From: Anaeramoeba ignava
Lineage: Eukaryota > Metamonada > Anaeramoebidae
Length of the DNA stretch: 55,299 nt
Assembly: GCA_028826165.1 (NCBI GenBank)
Contig: JAPDFW010000043.1
Coordinates: forward strand, 1 to 55,299
Reading direction: 5' to 3'
Position 1 is the first letter of the stretch, and every line of letters starts with the position of its first letter. The translations under genes were made by a program, and so were the position numbers. Below the pieces are notes generated by a model. It saw only the letters and a program-made list of their open reading frames with translations. It was not told the DNA's origin and did no database searches. Below, one piece after another: positions 52,361-55,299 of the stretch.

Positions 52361-54407
52361 TTAATCAAAATTTGCACAACGATTTTGAAGTTCTTTAATC
52401 TCAAAACGATCAGCATAATCTCTAACTTTTTGGAACATCTTCTTTTTGTCATATTTGAATATAAAAAGAAATGCATTGATAACGCAAGTAGTTATTTGAC
52501 AATCCATAAAATTCAACAGCATCGAGAAGATCAAGAGCGATATCTGAGTTAAGATAAAGCATGACAGAGTCTGAATAGAGATAGTTGACAAAGGCTTTGA
52601 GGGGAAAAATATGAGCGACCGCTGAGATCTGGAGCTGAATTCTCGTCAGATTGAACGCATGCAAACATGCCTTGAAAAAGATCACATCGCGCTGCAAGGA
52701 TCGGTTTATGAACCTTGATTGATTGAGGCTTTTTCTGCGAATCTTTGTCTGAGTTCTGTGCGGGAATCAGCTCAAAATCAGGCTCGCAATCTGGCACTTT
52801 TTCCTTGCAGTAATTTCTTCAAATCCGTTTTAAATGAAGAATATTTAAATTTTGCCCTCTTTTTAAATTTTCCACATTTTGCCCCCTAATTGAAGTATTA
52901 ACTTTGAAACCTAATTTTTGCCAGTTCAATTACTTCATTTCTTTCGGATTGATCAAATAACGGAAGTGTGCCTGAATAGATAAAAATAAGAAGAGATTTT
53001 ATTGTATTTTCGTCGACTTGATAACAAGTTCTCAAAATTTATCAACGTTTCCAACTCTAGCCTTCAAAATGCAACTATGCGCTTTTATTTCGTTTTTGAC
53101 AACAACATCGCACAATTCCTGCCTTATAAACAAGTTCTTGAGATCACTAACAAGTGTGGACGAAACAGGAAGTTGCAGGCAAAAACATCATTTAACGGTT
53201 CTCCACTGATCCCAAGTCCAAAACATCCGACAACTTGGTTTTTGTCTTGGATAGCTCATCATCGAATGGAACATCCGCGGTTGAGGTGTTGATCCGCTTG
53301 CCTCCACTCGCTTCCATGTCTCGCTTTCGAAGTTGAAGATGAAAACCTCGCAAACATATTGATCATTATAGTTGGTTGTATCAAGTGTTCCGCCAAAGAG
53401 AATCAAGTCCTCATTCACAACGGCTGTTTGATGACCCTTTCCGCGCAGTTGGTGGTATTCCATAGAAATCCTTCTCTTCGGTCCACTTTTGATCTGGCAA
53501 ATGAAAGAACCAAAAATCGTTAAAACTTTTTTCACTTTCCGGTTCAAATCCTCCGAATATCGCGATTGAGTCTTTGTAAATAGAAGAAGAGCAAAAGTAT
53601 GCGTGGTTTTGGTCTTACTCTTGTCTCCAGAGATAAATCCTTGACAATATGCTCATCAAATTGTTATCGATCGGTTTCTGATTTGTGCTTTTTCTCGCTG
53701 TCATTGCCATCCTTTTCAAGTTCTTTTTCATCATCATTGTCTTCTTCTCTGCTGTCACTTTCGTCATCAATGTCATCTCTTTCATCATCTCTCTCATCAT
53801 CAATGTCATTATCATTACCAAACAAATTAGGAGTAAAGCCAGATCTAAAGTAGCTCTTTTCCAAAGTGACATTGGCAGAATTTGGAACGCCATGAATTGC
53901 TTTTTCGCTTTTATCAATATCTCCATATATCAACTCCCATTTGCATCTGTCCATATTGAAGCGGAAAACTTGGTCCATGAGTTTGTATTCGTGATTTCCC
54001 CAAAGCAAATAGGCCCAGTTATCATAGCCGATAAAGACATGTTGTGATCGAGATTCGGGCCAAATACCGTATTCTTGAGGAGAAATTTCTTGAATTTCAA
54101 ATGTTTTCAAATCAATAGAGAAAACGTTGCTCACTTTTCTGTTGTTGTTAGAAACTCCTCCGTAAATAAACAGCTTGCCGTTGTATTCAGCTGTGCCATG
54201 AAAAGACATTTTGGGAATTTTTGGTAAAACTCTTTTCCAACTGTTTTCATTTAAATTATATTTAACTATATCATTAAGAGGAATTTCATTGTTTTGAATT
54301 TGTAAACCGCCAAAGAAATATAAATCATCTTCTATTATAACTCCACTTTGTGCAAATCTTTTGATTGGAGGTGATTTACTTTTTGGAAGAATCCAATAAT
54401 AATCCAT
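52361..54407 (-). CDS. Kelch plus double-BTB protein (LZTR1-like), frame-disrupted
   Basis: Read on the minus strand. 54407-53664 is an intact block with kelch motifs (G-V-I-I-E-D-D-L-Y-F-F-G-G, Y-N-G-K-L-F-I-Y-G-G-V), ending in an acidic Asp/Glu/Arg repeat. Further kelch blades lie in two frames at 53610-53290 (D-S-I-A-I-F-G-G; E-D-L-I-L-F-G-G). A first BTB half is at about 53145-53040 (L-F-x-R-Q-E-L-C-D-V-V-V...I-K-A-H-S-C-I-L-K-A-R), continuing as Y-S-G-T-L-P-L-F-D. A second BTB is at 52797-52361 (V-H-K-P-I-L-A-A-R-C-D-L-F; F-V-N-Y-L-Y-S-D-S). LZTR1-type proteins are cullin-3 adaptors that target Ras-family GTPases. At least four frame changes (about 53640, 53440, 52620 and 52520) break it. 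It is more GC-rich than its neighbours. Decay or assembly indels. Confidence 0.7.
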
Positions 54408-54536
54408 TTTTTAATTTAAATTAATTAAAAAAAGGAGAAAAAAAAAATGAAAAAAAAAAAGGAGAAAATTTAATTAAAAAAATAATTTTTTTTTTCATTT
54501 TTTTATTTTTTTCATTTTTTTAAATTAAAAAATTAT

Positions 54537-54648
54537 ATCAGAAACAATGAAGAAAAAATGTAACAAATTCACGACGGTCATATGAGATTATTTAATTTAA
54601 TCTTTGATTATAACCGTTACTCAATATTTTTATAACTGAGTTTCTGAT
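54537..54648 (+). ncRNA. Candidate box C/D-type small nucleolar RNA
   Basis: A 112-nt, less AT-biased island between divergent genes. The ends form a perfect 9-bp stem (ATCAGAAAC 54537-54545 with GTTTCTGAT 54640-54648). Just inside lie ATGAAGA (54547-54553; box C consensus RTGATGA, one mismatch) and CTGA (54636-54639; exact box D), in the right order and spacing. A second helix ACGGT/ACCGT with an inner AGATTA/TAATCT pair lies between them. The guide target and exact identity (simple guide or U3/U14-like) are not determined. Confidence 0.5.
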
Positions 54649-54695
54649 TAAAAAAATTTAAATTAAAAAATTAAATTAAAAATTAAAATTAAAAA

Positions 54696-54731
54696 TTTTT
54701 TTTTTCATTTTTTTTCATTTTTTTTTTAAAT
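54696..54731 (+). promoter_or_regulatory. T-tract/CAT start-proximal motif
   Basis: TTTTTTTTTCATTTTTTTTC and ATTTTTTTTTTAAAT precede the ATG at 54732, as at the other listed starts. Confidence 0.5.
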
Positions 54732-55219
54732 ATGAATCAAAAAGAATTTTTTCCAGTTTTTTCTCATTTAATTTTAAATCCAAAAACAACAGTTATTTAT
54801 TTTCAAGGAGATATTCAAAATTTTCAAAATGAAATTGAACGAATTTATGAAGAATATTCACTTGAAAAAACAATGAAAATTTTAAAAGAGAAATTTCCTG
54901 ATTCAAATATTTTAATGCCAAAGTAGTCAATAAAAATAAATTAAGAAAAATAAATTCAAAACATAAATTAAATTACGAATTAAAAATTAAAATATTTAAA
55001 AGACCTAAACTTATTAAAAGGTTTTTGCTGATTATTCAAAATTTCTTCCTCAAAAATCAGAAACATCAAATTATTGCTTTTAATTTTCTTTATAATTCTT
55101 TATTATTTTATTGTAAATCTTTAAAGATTGATTTTCCTGAACAATTTATTATTATTGGTTTTTCAAGAGGTTCTGTTGTTCTTGAAAGGTTGTTTTCGAT
55201 ATCTATTTTAATTTTATAA
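54732..55219 (+). CDS. C2orf69/UPF0565-family protein, 5' part
   Basis: Exon 1 (54732-54922) encodes a start with V-I-Y-F-Q-G-D-I-Q-N-F, the family's F-x-G-D-V/I-Q-N motif, then Y-S-L-E-K-T-M-K-I-L-K-E-K-F-P-D-S-N-I. Exon 2 begins at 55021 after a 98-bp intron (donor GTAGTC, acceptor AAAAG, phase 2). It gives Q-I-I-A-F-N-F-L-Y-N-S and F-I-I-I-G-F-S-R-G-S-V-V-L, the serine-hydrolase-like G-x-S-x-G elbow of this family. Animal C2orf69 is mitochondrial and affects glycogen branching and mitochondrial function. Exon 2 probably ends at about 55188 with a GTTGTT donor, and the remainder lies beyond the window. Confidence 0.7.
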
Positions 55220-55299
55220 ACGAATTTTAATATAAATCAAAATATTTAAAATATAAATATTTAAAATATAAATATTTAAAAATATAAATATTTAAAATA

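Noticed and set aside
54537-54648. tRNA gene
   Set aside because: The length and the stem-box arrangement do not fit a cloverleaf, and no T-arm GTTCAAATC-like motif is present.
1-55299. Bacterial or viral insertion
   Set aside because: All recognised genes are eukaryotic in type, introns are frequent and composition is fairly even. The only mobile element seen is the LINE.

Overview
The window is nuclear DNA from a very AT-rich unicellular eukaryote. It carries spliceosomal introns with GT-AG ends, and its proteins are rich in Asn, Gln, Glu and Lys runs. Ras/TOR/RGS signalling genes and an expanded BTB family are present. The style (intronless RCC1-BTB arrays, BTB-TLDc, short RasGAP/IQGAP, divergent actin) resembles amoeboid metamonads such as Anaeramoeba. 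That assignment is inference; I cannot run a search. No tRNA, rRNA, CRISPR array or bacterial operon was seen.

Left part (0-19.4 kb), intron-containing housekeeping and signalling genes: the 3' end of an ankyrin gene built of one-repeat exons; a short IQGAP-type RasGAP; a C1orf109-like gene; an ankyrin-plus-RGS gene; a tandem duplication carrying the RGS tail and a serine carboxypeptidase (one copy badly eroded, one nearly intact); and a complete six-exon Raptor gene (TORC1 scaffold). Several conserved proteins here lose and regain frame at homopolymer runs, often in compensating pairs. Uncorrected assembly indels are therefore as likely as true decay.

Middle part (19.7-42.5 kb), mostly intronless: HMCES/SRAP, a divergent actin, and a cluster of six RCC1-propeller plus double-BTB loci (four intact, one frameshifted, one BTB-only fragment). 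A large surface protein sits inside the cluster, with seven FG-GAP-like blades, fibronectin-III-like repeats and one membrane segment. Then come the GINS subunit Psf1, phosphomannose isomerase and a BTB/coiled-coil/TLDc protein.

Right part (42.6-55.3 kb): a 143-bp satellite array of about 18 units. Its last unit is split by a full-length, apparently intact LINE whose 19-bp target-site duplication is visible, and whose ORF ends in a huge Glu/Asn/Gln/Tyr repeat. After it come a mitochondrial-carrier gene, a kelch plus double-BTB (LZTR1-like) gene with many frame breaks, a candidate box C/D-type small RNA, and the 5' end of a C2orf69-family gene.

Common threads: (1) BTB adaptors, probably for cullin-3 ligases, make up eight loci in about 31 kb. 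(2) Gene starts share an upstream T-tract with CAT interruptions. (3) AAAATT hexamer arrays in introns and 3' flanks almost always keep the A-rich strand as the coding strand.
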